This document shows, in pieces, positions 18,195 to 27,906 of a DNA stretch of 64,000 nt. Position 1 is the stretch's first letter; every line of letters begins with the position of its first letter. The stretch covers positions 310,001-374,000 of the forward strand of contig NZ_JACETV010000002.1 in the NCBI RefSeq assembly GCF_013912375.1. Direction: 5' to 3'. Made by a program: the position numbers and the translations under genes. Origin of the DNA: Emticicia sp. BO119 (GTDB taxonomy: Bacteria; Bacteroidota; Bacteroidia; Cytophagales; Spirosomataceae). The notes beneath the pieces were generated by a model. The model was not told the DNA's origin, made no database searches, and worked only from the letters and a program-made list of their open reading frames with translations.

Positions 18195-19424
18195 TTATTC
18201 AGGCAAGAAAGTCAGATAGCTTAACTGATTCTCATCGAACATTTGCTGTGTGATGGTTTGCAGGTCGTCAGCTTCAATTTTTCGTATTTCTGTAAAGATA
18301 TTTTCTAATGATTCTACCCGTCCGAGATCCAAAATACTTTTGGCCATCATCAGCATATAGCTTTGGTTACTCTCTTCGGCCATCGCCAGTTGCCCCATCA
18401 ACTGCTCTTTGGCTGTATGCAATTGTAGCTTACCCAATGGTTTGTCTTTCAGCAACTGCATTTCTTTTAAGATAAGTGCATTGGCTTTGTCAAGGTTTGT
18501 CTTGTCAGTAGCAAAGTAAATACCAATGAAGCCTGTATCAATAAATGGTGAGTAATTGGCATCAATACTATATACCAGACCGTATTTTTCACGCAGGGTC
18601 ATGTTCAGACGAGAGTTCATACCTGGCCCTCCGAAAAGATTTACCAGCATGAAGAATGGCAAACGACGTTCGTCTGTCAAAGCATAAGACGGGCGACCAA
18701 TGGCACAATGTGCCTGAGTAATGCTTTTAGTGATATTGACTCTTTGTGGAAGATAGCTTTGTGGAGGTATGCGTTTCAGATGAGTTTTACGCTGAGGTAC
18801 ATCTTTCAGGTATTTTTCAGCAATATGAACTGCTTTTTTGAAAGGGATATTTCCGACAATGGCAAAAACAATCTTGTCGGTATCCATATTTTCGTTGATA
18901 AAATGTTGTAAGCTCTTACGTGTAAAAGACTTTATGCTATCTTGTGTTCCTAAGATATTGGCGCCTAACTGGTGATTGGCAAAGACAATTTCGTCGAAAT
19001 CGTCTTGTATGGCATCTTCGGGAGAGTCCTGATACATCGACATTTCTTCTAAAATCACCCCACGCTCTTTTTCAATCTGATTTTCAGGAAAAATGGAGTG
19101 AAAAGTAATATCAGCCAGCAATTCTACTGATTTTTCGAAATGATTATCTAAAACTGAAGCGTAAAAACAAATTTTTTCTTTCGTAGTATAGGCATTTAAT
19201 TCACCCCCTACCGATTCTAATCGATTTATTATATGATAAGATTTACGCTTTTTTGTACCTTTGAACGCCATGTGCTCCCAGAAATGGGCTAAACCTACCT
19301 GATTGGGTTTTTCATCACGGCTACCCATGTCGAGCATTAGCCCGCAGTGCACTATTTGTGTATAAGGTACCTGACGGTGTGCAATGCGAATACCATTGGG
19401 TAATGTATAAATTTGATATTCCAT
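18195..19424 (-). CDS. M16 family zinc peptidase
   Basis: 409 residues from the ATG at 19424 (start MEYQIYTLPNGIRIAHRQV). An open frame continues upstream to 19541 but would overlap the divergent glycosyltransferase promoter and has no homologous look. The inverted zinc motif HxxEH is H47-F-W-E50-H51 (LAHFWEHMAFKGTKK), with the third ligand about 76 residues later in EERGVILEEMSMYQDSPED. A C-terminal non-catalytic M16 half (GGPGMNSRLNMTLREKYGLVYSID) is present, so it is a full single-chain peptidase. Confidence 0.93.
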   Translation of the reverse strand: MEYQIYTLPNGIRIAHRQVPYTQIVHCGLMLDMGSRDEKPNQVGLAHFWEHMAFKGTKKRKSYHIINRLESVGGELNAYTTKEKICFYASVLDNHFEKSVELLADITFHSIFPENQIEKERGVILEEMSMYQDSPEDAIQDDFDEIVFANHQLGANILGTQDSIKSFTRKSLQHFINENMDTDKIVFAIVGNIPFKKAVHIAEKYLKDVPQRKTHLKRIPPQSYLPQRVNITKSITQAHCAIGRPSYALTDERRLPFFMLVNLFGGPGMNSRLNMTLREKYGLVYSIDANYSPFIDTGFIGIYFATDKTNLDKANALILKEMQLLKDKPLGKLQLHTAKEQLMGQLAMAEESNQSYMLMMAKSILDLGRVESLENIFTEIRKIEADDLQTITQQMFDENQLSYLTFLPE

Positions 19425-19519
19425 AAAGCCCCTGAAGGGAAAAATATTGAGTGTATATGTGGGGTATATTAAAGATAACCCCCAATGATTATTTACAAAA
19501 TTAATGAAAAGATAGTTCA

Positions 19520-20647
19520 ATGCGAATAGGTTTTGATGCAAAGCGGGCTTTTAATAATTATACGGGTTTGGGTAATTATAGCAGATTCATCATTGAAGCA
19601 CTGTTAGAATATTCCCCTGAGCATCAATACTTTGCCTACACCCCCAAAATCAAGGGCAATTGGCATAATTCGCTGGCTGATTTTCCAAGTGAGTTGCATG
19701 TGCAATTACCAAGGGCCTATGCTCAACTTCCTGCTGCCTTGTGGCGAAGCTGGTTTATTGCCAAAGACTTGCAGCAAGATAAAATCCACATCTTTCATGG
19801 ATTGAGTAATGAGATTCCTTATGGACTAAAGAAGACTGGGGTAAAATCAGTCGTAAGTATTCACGATTTGATATTCCTGCGTTATCCTGAGCAATACCCC
19901 GTCATAGACAGATTTGTATATCAACGTAAGTTTAGATACGCTTGTGAAAATGCAGATGCTATTGTAGCTGTAAGTGAACAGACAAAGCGGGATATTATAG
20001 ATTTTTATCAGATACCATCAGAAAGGATTGAGGTTATTTATCAGGGCTGCCAGCCTACATTTTGCCAGAGAATTGCAGATAAGACAATCATTAACCAGGT
20101 ATTGCAAAAATATGGCTTAAAAAAATCTTATATTTTGTGTGTAGCATCTTTTACTGAAAGAAAAAACCAGTTAAGGTTAATCAAAGCGTTTCAGCAATTA
20201 CCTGCCAAAGAGCATGATTTGGTTTTAGTAGGGGGGAAGTCTGAATATCTGTCAAAATTAAAGCAATATGTCCACCAATCACATATGCAAGAAAGAGTAC
20301 ATTTTGTGACAGGTGTGCCTGCCGGAGATTTACCTGCTTTATATCAGGGTTGTTCTTTATTTGTTTACCCATCTTTATTTGAAGGCTTCGGTATTCCCAT
20401 CATAGAAGCCCTGCATAGTGGAGTGCCTGTAGTAGCTGCCACAGGTTCATGCCTTGAAGAAGCCGGGGGAGCAGGGGCATTATATGCGAACCCCCTGGAT
20501 GTAAATGATATTGCTGAAAAGATGCATCATGTGCTTACCAGCGAAGTCTTGCAGAATCGATTAATTAATAAAGGAACCGAACACGTGAAGAAATTTGCCG
20601 CTAAACCAATTGCTGAAAAATTAGTAAAACTCTATACAGACCTTTAG
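19520..20647 (+). CDS. Glycosyltransferase family 1 (GT4-type)
   Basis: 375 residues of the GT-B fold: MRIGFDAKRAFNNYTGLGNYSRFIIEAL at the start (nucleotide-sugar acceptor site), and the C-terminal retaining-GT signature FVYPSLFEGFGIPIIEALHSGVPVVAATGSCLEEAGGAGA, with the EX7E acidic pair. Likely transfers a sugar from an NDP donor onto lipid or glycan; acceptor unknown. Divergent from the M16 gene, and convergent with LysE (1-bp gap). Confidence 0.9.
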   Translation: MRIGFDAKRAFNNYTGLGNYSRFIIEALLEYSPEHQYFAYTPKIKGNWHNSLADFPSELHVQLPRAYAQLPAALWRSWFIAKDLQQDKIHIFHGLSNEIPYGLKKTGVKSVVSIHDLIFLRYPEQYPVIDRFVYQRKFRYACENADAIVAVSEQTKRDIIDFYQIPSERIEVIYQGCQPTFCQRIADKTIINQVLQKYGLKKSYILCVASFTERKNQLRLIKAFQQLPAKEHDLVLVGGKSEYLSKLKQYVHQSHMQERVHFVTGVPAGDLPALYQGCSLFVYPSLFEGFGIPIIEALHSGVPVVAATGSCLEEAGGAGALYANPLDVNDIAEKMHHVLTSEVLQNRLINKGTEHVKKFAAKPIAEKLVKLYTDL

Positions 20648-20648
20648 A

Positions 20649-21278
20649 TTATTTCTTTAAGGCAATGTGTAAGCCTAAACCTACCAATATCCCTCCAGAG
20701 ATTTTATTCTGCCATTTCCAGAATTGCTGAAACTTGTTTAAGCGGGCAACTATTTTACTGAATAGCAGTGCAATTAATACATTCACTACCGTACCCGAAA
20801 TATTGAACCAAAGCCCCAAAAGCAGTATTTGGGTAGTTACATTATCAGGCTGGTTATCAATAAACTGCGGTAAAAATGCTAAAAAGAAAAGTGAAACCTT
20901 TGGATTCAATACATTAGTGATTGATCCTTGCTGAAGCGTTTTAAGCGAAGAAATTTTTTTTACCTGATTCTGATTGATAAGCATGGTTGCCGGCTTTTCT
21001 AAAAAACTTTTGACACCAATGTAAATAAGGTAGGCAGCTCCTGCATAGCGAATCAGGTTAAACAGGAACGCTGACTGACGAATAAGGAGCGATAAGCCCA
21101 CTACCGAAGCAAAAATATGTACAAAGCAGCCCACACCAATACCTAAAGCCGCAAAGATTCCTGCTTTAGTTCCATAGCTCAGGCTTCGGGTAATGACAAA
21201 AAGCATATCGTTGCCCGGCGTGAGATTAAGCATCAAAGCAGCTAATGCGAATAAAAGAAAGTGTTGTAAGTCAGGCAT
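20649..21278 (-). CDS. LysE family amino-acid exporter
   Basis: 209 residues with six hydrophobic segments and the LysE/RhtB signature LTPGNDMLFVITRSLSYGTKAGIFAALGIGVG near the start. The pattern is typical of RhtB-type exporters of amino acids and derivatives. Substrate cannot be read from the sequence. Single gene. Confidence 0.92.
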   Translation of the reverse strand: MPDLQHFLLFALAALMLNLTPGNDMLFVITRSLSYGTKAGIFAALGIGVGCFVHIFASVVGLSLLIRQSAFLFNLIRYAGAAYLIYIGVKSFLEKPATMLINQNQVKKISSLKTLQQGSITNVLNPKVSLFFLAFLPQFIDNQPDNVTTQILLLGLWFNISGTVVNVLIALLFSKIVARLNKFQQFWKWQNKISGGILVGLGLHIALKK

Positions 21279-21370
21279 GGGTTAATGGGGTCAGGTTATG
21301 TAAACAAAATAGGGACAAAATATCTTTTGCCCCTATCCTTACCAAACTACTGTAACAAAATATTGTTGTC

Positions 21371-22357
21371 TTAAAACTCTTCGTCAAGCGAGAATGACAT
21401 TTGTTCTTTCCCGGACATCACACCTGCTTTCTGGTATTCCCCTACACGTTTTTCAAAGAAATTGGTTTTACCTTGCAGCGAAATCATATCCATGAAATCG
21501 AAAGGATTTGTTGCGTTATACACTTTTTCTAATCCTAACGATTCTAACAGGTGGTCGGCTACGAACTCGATATACTGGCACATCAATTCGGCGTTCATGC
21601 CTATTAATGAAACAGGCAAAGCATCGGTTACGAATTCTTTCTCAATTGCTACTGCATCTTTTACCAAATCATATACTTTTTCTGCCGGGTATTTATTCTT
21701 GATGTATTCCGTATAGAGTAAACAGGCAAAATCTCGGTGCAGGCCTTCATCGCGTGAAATTAATTCGTTAGAGAAAGTAAGACCTGGCATCAAACCACGT
21801 TTTTTTAGCCAGAAGATCGAGCAGAATGAACCCGAGAAAAAGATACCTTCTACTACCGCAAAGGCTAAAAGACGATCGATGAAATTACCATTGTCAATCC
21901 AACGCAAGGCCCAATCGGCTTTTTTCTTTACACAAGGAATATGGTCAATCGCATTAAGCATTTTATCACGCTCAACAGGGTCTTTGATATAGGTATCAAT
22001 CAGAAGTGAGTAGGTTTCTGAGTGAATGTTTTCCATCATAATCTGGAAACCATAGAAGCATTTGGCTTCGGCAAATTGTACACGTGAGATAAAATTGACA
22101 GCTAAATTTTCGTTAACGATACCATCAGAAGCAGCAAAGAAGGCTAATACATGAGAGATAAAATGGCGTTCACCATCACTTAGCCCTTCCCAGTCTTTCA
22201 AATCCGGCGACAGGTCTATTTCTTCTGCAGTCCAGAAAGAAGCTTCGTGTTTTTTATAAAATTGCCAGATGTCGTTGTGCTTGATAGGAAAAAGAACAAA
22301 TCTTGTTTTATCCTCAATAAGTAAAGGTTCTTCTGCTAATAATTGCTCGTCAGTCAT
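21371..22357 (-). CDS. nrdB: Ribonucleoside-diphosphate reductase beta subunit
   Basis: 328 residues from the ATG at 22357; an in-frame TTG at 22384 (MAKPKNILS extension) is possible but less likely. The class Ia beta subunit supplies the diferric-tyrosyl radical for dNTP synthesis. Metal ligands are recognisable in [36 protein letters not shown] and [21 protein letters not shown], and the C-terminal tail ends FSLDEEF, which binds the large subunit. Unusually for an operon, no nrdA is next to it in the window. Confidence 0.95.
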   Translation of the reverse strand: MTDEQLLAEEPLLIEDKTRFVLFPIKHNDIWQFYKKHEASFWTAEEIDLSPDLKDWEGLSDGERHFISHVLAFFAASDGIVNENLAVNFISRVQFAEAKCFYGFQIMMENIHSETYSLLIDTYIKDPVERDKMLNAIDHIPCVKKKADWALRWIDNGNFIDRLLAFAVVEGIFFSGSFCSIFWLKKRGLMPGLTFSNELISRDEGLHRDFACLLYTEYIKNKYPAEKVYDLVKDAVAIEKEFVTDALPVSLIGMNAELMCQYIEFVADHLLESLGLEKVYNATNPFDFMDMISLQGKTNFFEKRVGEYQKAGVMSGKEQMSFSLDEEF

Positions 22358-22610
22358 ACTTAATATATTTTTAGGTTTTGCCAATCGTTTTCATGATCAC
22401 GTAATCAAACTTACTTATTTTAACACCAGTTTGCAATAATTGGTTTTAGAAATTTTCTAAATAGTTTCTAAATTACTGATAATCAACCCAAATACAGGTA
22501 AATAAATTTTCCACATCAAAACCTTGTCTGATTGATAATATTTAGTGTAAATTTCCCTCCTGATAGCAGCACAACTTTACCAATATTTTTTAACCCAAAC
22601 CATTATCCTG

Positions 22611-23759
22611 ATGTTTAAAAAACTCGTTATTGCCCTTACGGCAATTACCTTTCTATTGTTCGGTCTTTTGTTTTTGCCACCTTTCGAGCATATCCGTAAT
22701 TATCTTTCGTGGGGGAAGCATTCTATTTTTGATTTCAGAACACATCCTACCCGCTTGGTAGAAAACGGGAATGCGCCGCAATTCTGGCCTATAGATTCTG
22801 CCTATAACAAACGGCAAATTCCTGATGCGCTCCTGGCACAGATCGATTCTAATAATACACATGCTTTTTTGATAATTCAGAATGGTAGATTATTATATGA
22901 ACAGTACTGGGATGGCTACACCAAAGATAGCATCAGTGGGTCTTTTTCGGCAGCAAAGAGTATTATTTCCATGTTGATTGGTATTGGTCTGGGTGAGGGG
23001 AAAATAAAATCCCTGGATGAGCCTGTAGGCAACTATGTTACACATTTCAAAGAAGGTGATTTAAGCAAGGTTCGTATTAAAGATCTGCTGACCATGAGTT
23101 CGGGCAGTAACTATAAGGAATCTGATCAGAGTTACCTGGGGCTTTCGGCTAAAATGTATTATGCCGATGATGAGGCATATGTAGTAAACCTAATGCGGAA
23201 AAAGGAAGTGCCGGGTATTAACTGGGAGTATAGAAGTGGTGATACACAGGTTTTAGGCCTGATATTGGAAAAGGCATTCGGCAAAAATATTTCTGCCCTG
23301 ACATCAGAGTATTTTATGAAACCGATGGGGGCAGAAAAAGACGCTTTATGGTTATTAGATGGCGAAAAAAAACATGAGAAGGCCTTTTGTTGTTTTAATG
23401 GGGTCGCGCGTGATTATGCACGTTTTGGTGAGTTGATGCTTACGGATGGCAAATGGAAAAACGAACAAATTGTGCCGGAAACTTTCATGAAGGCTGCTTT
23501 GACACCCGCCAGCTATCTGAAAGACCCGACAGAGGGAGGTAAACCGGTTGATTATTATGGCTATCAGTTCTGGATTGTGAATCATAAAGGCATGGCAATT
23601 CCATCAATGAATGGCTTATTCGGACAATACGTATTTGCAATTAAGGAGAAGAATGCCATTATTGTTCGTTTAGGAGAAACGAAGGTAGTAAAACCTATTC
23701 ACCATTTTCAACCGGAGAATTATACGTATATTGATGCTGCACTTTCGATATTAGAATAA
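22611..23759 (+). CDS. Serine hydrolase of the beta-lactamase/class C superfamily
   Basis: 382 residues. An N-terminal hydrophobic segment (LVIALTAITFLLFGLLFLPP) anchors or exports it. The active serine is S113 in S113-A-A-K116 (SFSAAKSIISMLIG), followed by a YxN-like tyrosine in WEYRSGDTQVLGLI. The C-terminal catalytic triad element is KGMAIPSMNGLFGQYVF. Members include penicillin-recycling and esterase enzymes. Single gene with no informative neighbours; substrate unknown. Confidence 0.9.
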   Translation: MFKKLVIALTAITFLLFGLLFLPPFEHIRNYLSWGKHSIFDFRTHPTRLVENGNAPQFWPIDSAYNKRQIPDALLAQIDSNNTHAFLIIQNGRLLYEQYWDGYTKDSISGSFSAAKSIISMLIGIGLGEGKIKSLDEPVGNYVTHFKEGDLSKVRIKDLLTMSSGSNYKESDQSYLGLSAKMYYADDEAYVVNLMRKKEVPGINWEYRSGDTQVLGLILEKAFGKNISALTSEYFMKPMGAEKDALWLLDGEKKHEKAFCCFNGVARDYARFGELMLTDGKWKNEQIVPETFMKAALTPASYLKDPTEGGKPVDYYGYQFWIVNHKGMAIPSMNGLFGQYVFAIKEKNAIIVRLGETKVVKPIHHFQPENYTYIDAALSILE

Positions 23760-23893
23760 AAAATATCTTTTTAAATACCAGCAATTGAAAGGAGTGCTTA
23801 AGTATTTTTTTTGAAAATTTGTTACTTTTAATAAACAATTGCTTCTAATTTTAGTACTTACACCATAGAAACGCGTTATAAATATTTCAATCT

Positions 23894-24709
23894 ATGAGAT
23901 CATCGGGCTTTAAACTAAGACTTATCATCGGAGTAATAATGGCAGTTATTGCTGCGATAAGTTATTATAGCAAAAATCAGGTAAATCCGCTTACCGGAGA
24001 AGACCAGCATATTGCTTTAACCCCTGAACAGGAAGTAGCAATGGGCTTACAAAGCGCTCCCCAAATGGCACAGGAATACGGCGGAGTATATCAGGACAAT
24101 GAGGTGCAGCAAGAAACTAAAGCTGTTGGGTATAAAATAGTGAGCCGATTAGAAGAGGAAGCAAAGGCCAAGGGCATACAGATACCCTATCAGTTTGATT
24201 TCCATGTGTTGGCTGATGATGAAACCGTGAATGCTTTTGCATTACCAGGAGGTCAAATATTTATTACTGTAGGTTTGTTGAAACGCCTGAAAAGTGAAGC
24301 CCAACTGGCAGGCGTATTAGGGCATGAAGTAGGGCATGTGGTGCATAGACATTCGGCACAACAAATGGCAAAATCAGATTTTTATCAAGGCCTGGTAGGT
24401 GCAGTAGCCACTGCCACTACCGATCCTTATTCGGGTATGGGGGCAGGGCAGATAGCTCAGTATGTAGCGCAGATCCAGCAAATGAAATTTGGGCGTAATG
24501 ATGAGTTACAATCAGATGAGTTTGGAGTAAAGTATATGATTCAGGCAGGCTATGATCCTAATGCCATGATTGAGGTAATGCGGATTCTGGAAGAAGCAAG
24601 CGGAGGGGCCCGTCAGGACGAATTTATGAGTACACATCCAAGTCCTGAAAACCGGATTGCGAAAATAAAAGAACATATAGCTAAATATGGCGGCGAGAAA
24701 TATCAGTAA
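23894..24709 (+). CDS. M48 family metallopeptidase
   Basis: 271 residues with an N-terminal hydrophobic segment (LRLIIGVIMAVIAAISYYS), so membrane-anchored or exported. The zinc motif HExxH is H144-E145-V-G-H148 (GVLGHEVGHVVHRHS), with the third ligand in FGRNDELQSDEFGVKYM. The gene resembles the periplasmic BepA/YfgC or HtpX-like single-domain M48 peptidases; it probably takes part in envelope protein quality control. It ends with MSTHPSPENRIAKIKEHI, typical of the family. A terminator follows. Confidence 0.92.
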   Translation: MRSSGFKLRLIIGVIMAVIAAISYYSKNQVNPLTGEDQHIALTPEQEVAMGLQSAPQMAQEYGGVYQDNEVQQETKAVGYKIVSRLEEEAKAKGIQIPYQFDFHVLADDETVNAFALPGGQIFITVGLLKRLKSEAQLAGVLGHEVGHVVHRHSAQQMAKSDFYQGLVGAVATATTDPYSGMGAGQIAQYVAQIQQMKFGRNDELQSDEFGVKYMIQAGYDPNAMIEVMRILEEASGGARQDEFMSTHPSPENRIAKIKEHIAKYGGEKYQ

Positions 24710-24728
24710 TGAACGAGGGGCTTAATGA

Positions 24729-24758
24729 AGGGGTAGTTTTGAAAAGACTACCCTTTTT
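24729..24758 (+). terminator. Terminator after the M48 peptidase gene
   Basis: An inverted repeat (GGGTAGT ... ACTACCC) with an 8-9 nt loop followed by TTTTTT, beginning about 20 bp downstream of the stop codon. Confidence 0.75.
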
Positions 24759-24876
24759 TGTATCTGATTGCTCATAAAAGATATATCTTTGTAAGTATAT
24801 ATAAGTAAATATAGGATCAGGAAAGAAATATTTCCGGAAGTTTTACGTATTAATCCTGAAAATCCTGTTTTGAAAC

Positions 24877-25404
24877 ATGAACGTGCTTGACTTAATTTTT
24901 ATCATAATTCTTTTATATGGAGCGTATCGCGGTTATGTAAAAGGGTTGTTTATTGAAATCATCGGCGTCGTAGCTTTTGTTATAGCTATTGTAGTAGGTT
25001 TTAAGTTTTTAGGCTATGGTATGAACTTACTGGCACCTACGATAGGCGAAAGTATGGCGAATCGTTTTCTGCCTTATCTGAGTTTTTCTATCATCTTTTT
25101 TCCTACTATTTTCTTAATTAACAAATTGGGGTGGATGCTCCGCAGGGCTTTGAGATTTACGATTTTAGGAACTATTGATGGTTTTGCCGGAGCAATGGTT
25201 GGTGTATTTACATGGGTATTTGGTATCAGTACGTTTCTGTGGTTGATGAGTGCTATTGATATAGTATTGCCAAAGAACCTGACCAGAGATTCTATTACTT
25301 ATCCTGCCGTAACCAAGGTAGCTCCTACAGTTATTTCTAAGGTTTCAGACTGGATTCCGGCAGGAGGTAATCTTATCCGTCAATTAACAGAACAGAATAA
25401 ATAG
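24877..25404 (+). CDS. CvpA family membrane protein
   Basis: 175 residues with four transmembrane segments: VLDLIFIIILLYGAYRGYVKG, IEIIGVVAFVIAIVVGFKFL, LSFSIIFFPTIFLINKLGW and AMVGVFTWVFGISTFLWLM. The GYRGYxKGLFIEI start is the CvpA/colicin V production signature. Family members affect colicin export and septum/envelope functions, but the activity is unclear. The last four codons lead to the mscL remnant 4 bp downstream. Confidence 0.88.
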   Translation: MNVLDLIFIIILLYGAYRGYVKGLFIEIIGVVAFVIAIVVGFKFLGYGMNLLAPTIGESMANRFLPYLSFSIIFFPTIFLINKLGWMLRRALRFTILGTIDGFAGAMVGVFTWVFGISTFLWLMSAIDIVLPKNLTRDSITYPAVTKVAPTVISKVSDWIPAGGNLIRQLTEQNK

Positions 25405-25408
25405 TTTT

Positions 25409-25763
25409 ATGAGTACTTTTAAGCGCATCAAGACCTTTTTGATGCGGGGCAATATTCTTGACCTTGCCACTGGAGTAGTGATTGGTACTGCCTTTCAGAA
25501 AATTATTTTGGCTTTGATAGATAAAGTCTTTATGCTTATTATGGCTGTAATGATAGGTGGGATTGATTTAAAGTATAGAGATACCGATGGTATTATTGGT
25601 AAAGATTGGACGAGAAGAAGCCTTGCAATCTACTTTTGACTTTATGAAAGTTGGTATAATGCTATATTTTTTCCTGAAAGTATTGGGACAAAGTACCAAA
25701 GCCAAACCACAGGTTGATGATTTATTAATTAAAATATGTGATGTCTACATCAATTCATTATAA
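25409..25763 (+). pseudogene. mscL: mscL-like gene disrupted by a frameshift
   Basis: The first frame (25409-25639) encodes MSTFKRIKTFLMRGNILDLATGVVIGTAFQKI, then IDKVFM and MIGGIDLKY, a close match to the start and first helix of the large-conductance mechanosensitive channel MscL. It then stops. From about 25610 the +1 frame carries on to 25763 (GREEALQSTFDFMKVGIMLYFFLKVLGQ ... QVDDLLIKICD), which looks like a TM2 plus C-terminal helix. Together they are about as long as MscL, so one frameshift, real or from sequencing, has split the gene. A functional short protein is less likely. Confidence 0.65.
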
Positions 25764-25927
25764 TATAGAATGAAAACTACATTTTAGTACGCATTTAACC
25801 ATACCAATTATTGGTGTATCGCCTCCATTTACAAAACTGAAACCTCCAACTTCAAATTCCGGCTTTCAGCACAGAGTTTTTCCTTGCAACTTTGAGAGGT
25901 ATATCAAACAAAAACTCATTAAATGCC

Positions 25928-26563
25928 ATGAAAACTTTAGTTTCTATTGTATTTATACTTATGCTGACAGGAACAATAGCTGCACAAACCGGTGCATGGA
26001 AAATTGAGGAAGGCAAATTGCCTAACGGTAAATCTTACACAGGAAACCTGACAATCAAAGCCGTAGGCAAAGCTTATGATGTAGACTGGGTTACCTCGGC
26101 TGGCAGCTATGGAGGTATCGGCCTTTTAGCTGACGGGAAACTATTTGTTGGCTATGGTATTGGCGGTGGCGATTATGGAATAGTAGTTTATAAGGCGAAT
26201 ACTGCCGGAAAAACCTTTGAGGGTGTATGGACAACCGGAAAAATGAACGGTTCTACAGGAACTGAGGTGATTGCTAAAAACAATGAAGGGAATTTTGATG
26301 TAGTTGGTAAAAATCCGAATGGTGCACCATATAAAGGTAAATTGATGCTACAAAAAACAGGAGATACGTATCAGGTACAATGGAATGTGGGAGGGGCAAC
26401 GTATAATGGGGTAGGCTTTATGTCAGGCGATTATCTGATTATCGGTTATGGTTTCGGGCAAGCCTTCGGCACGGTAGAGTACCACCTAATAGGAGGCAAA
26501 GCACGCGGGCGTTGGGCAATGGGCGGAGGCTCAGCAATGGGTACTGAAAATATCACAAGATAA
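25928..26563 (+). CDS. Secreted two-domain protein of unknown function
   Basis: 211 residues from the ATG at 25928; an upstream in-frame ATG at 25892 lacks a signal peptide. The signal peptide is LVSIVFILMLTGTIAA. The mature part is two tandem repeats of about 90 residues: GKLPNGKSYTGNLTI to GKLFVGYGIGGGDYGIVVY, and NPNGAPYKGKLMLQ to GDYLIIGYGFGQAFGTVEYH, sharing the pattern GNL...YxVxW...YxGxGxL..G.L.VGYG.G. This repeat suggests a beta-sheet binding domain, ending RARGRWAMGGGSAMGTENI. Function unknown. Confidence 0.75.
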   Translation: MKTLVSIVFILMLTGTIAAQTGAWKIEEGKLPNGKSYTGNLTIKAVGKAYDVDWVTSAGSYGGIGLLADGKLFVGYGIGGGDYGIVVYKANTAGKTFEGVWTTGKMNGSTGTEVIAKNNEGNFDVVGKNPNGAPYKGKLMLQKTGDTYQVQWNVGGATYNGVGFMSGDYLIIGYGFGQAFGTVEYHLIGGKARGRWAMGGGSAMGTENITR

Positions 26564-26661
26564 CTGCCACAGAAATTTAAACATTTATAATAACTAATTC
26601 GTTAAATTACCGGATCATCTATTATTAAACAGAACACTAATCCTAAAAACCTTTTATAGAG

Positions 26662-27132
26662 ATGGATAACTCTCAGAATATTTCGGCCAATGCTCATGAT
26701 GTACATTATAACCGTGTTACAGAAATGGTTCATTGCTATGCCGAATCGGTTGGCCTTACCCGTGAGCAGGTGTATAATGTAGAAAAAAATAACTGGCAAT
26801 GGAAAAACGGCTCTGCCAGTATTGAGGTGTGGATTCAGAAATTAAATTTTGCTAATGGAACACGCAGAGATTTTTTACGCGTTTTTTGCCCGATTATGGA
26901 TATACCTCTGGCAAATCCGATGGCCTTCTATCGTCGTTTGCTCGAACTGAACGATATTAAGTTAGGTATTAAATTTGCATTGACGCCTAACTCATCTAAA
27001 GTTTGGGCAAGTTTTGAAAGAGATATTAAAGGGATTGATTATAATGAGTTGTCGACCTTTATTTCAGACTTTGAATATTGGGCTGATAAATTAGATGATG
27101 AGTTAAAAGCAGAATTTCCGGTGCTCAATTAA
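26662..27132 (+). CDS. YbjN / T3S-chaperone-like protein
   Basis: 156 residues, no signal. Its mix of helix and beta, with DNSQNISANAHDVHYNRVTEMVH at the start and ASIEVWIQKLNFANGTRRDFLRVF in the middle, is similar to YbjN/CesT-like small acidic proteins. The ending FEYWADKLDDELKAEFPVLN is a typical amphipathic last helix. In Bacteroidota such proteins are widespread but uncharacterised. Followed by a strong terminator. Confidence 0.6.
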   Translation: MDNSQNISANAHDVHYNRVTEMVHCYAESVGLTREQVYNVEKNNWQWKNGSASIEVWIQKLNFANGTRRDFLRVFCPIMDIPLANPMAFYRRLLELNDIKLGIKFALTPNSSKVWASFERDIKGIDYNELSTFISDFEYWADKLDDELKAEFPVLN

Positions 27133-27155
27133 AGCTTGTTTATTTACATATTGCC

Positions 27156-27184
27156 AAAAGCCATCAAGTTTTCTGATGGCTTTT
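27156..27184 (+). terminator. Terminator after the YbjN-like gene
   Basis: Perfect stem AAAAGCCATCA / TGATGGCTTTT (11 bp) with a 7-nt loop, followed by additional T residues. Confidence 0.85.
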
Positions 27185-27350
27185 TTTGCGAAAAACCAAC
27201 TGTCAGATTGTGAATACTAAACCCGCAAATAATAGAGCAAGCTTAAGATAGAATTAGCTTATGATATTGTTACCAAAGGGTATGAGGGAGCTATTGAAGT
27301 AAATAGCACAGAAAGTACAGGATTACTTTTACTATGAAAGTAGGGATCAA

Positions 27351-27626
27351 TTATCTTCTTGAAGCCGCACGGCGACCACCCCCGCCAAGCCCAAAAATTC
27401 CTATGATAAAACCTAACCAATAGAAGAAACCAGTGTTGTTTTCGGCATACAAACCGTATTCATTGGTAAATAATTTACTTATTAAAGCAAATGGGAAAAC
27501 AAGTCCATGAATAACTCCATAAAAGAACCCATGCTGATGCGCAGTATATCCATTTGATGCGCAAGATGAAAATAGGGTCATTACTAAGATGGTTATTAAT
27601 GGTAATACAATTTTCGATTTTTTCAT
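27351..27626 (-). CDS. Small lipoprotein-like membrane protein
   Basis: 91 residues. Signal and lipobox: ITILVMTLFSSCASNG. Two further hydrophobic segments (GFFYGVIHGLVFPFALISKLF and GFFYWLGFIIGIFGLGGGG) give a membrane-associated small protein. The tail is GRRAASRR. I know short proteins of this layout as common in Bacteroidota, without assigned function. Confidence 0.6.
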   Translation of the reverse strand: MKKSKIVLPLITILVMTLFSSCASNGYTAHQHGFFYGVIHGLVFPFALISKLFTNEYGLYAENNTGFFYWLGFIIGIFGLGGGGRRAASRR

Positions 27627-27808
27627 CTTATTAAAGAGGTATGGGTGAATCTACTTCTAATCAGATAACTATTAAATGTGGGGTTAAGGTTATTAAAATT
27701 AAGGATTTTTTTTGAAGAAAGCAATAGGGCACTCATTAAAAACAACCACCGCAATAATAAGTCAATGGGTATCAACATTTTTCAGGAAAAGACGAAAACA
27801 AGAAAAAA

Positions 27809-27829
27809 GCCCTCAACAGAGGGCCTTTT
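27809..27829 (-). terminator. Terminator of the susCD operon
   Basis: On the minus strand GCCCTC (left arm) and GAGGGC (right arm) enclose a 4-nt loop and are followed by TTTTTTC, about 80 bp past the SusD stop codon. Confidence 0.6.
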
Positions 27830-27906
27830 CGGAAAAACTATGATGAAACAATTCTACTTAATAATTTTTAATTATATGTTCAAATATAATGGTTTCTTTC
27901 TGGAAA

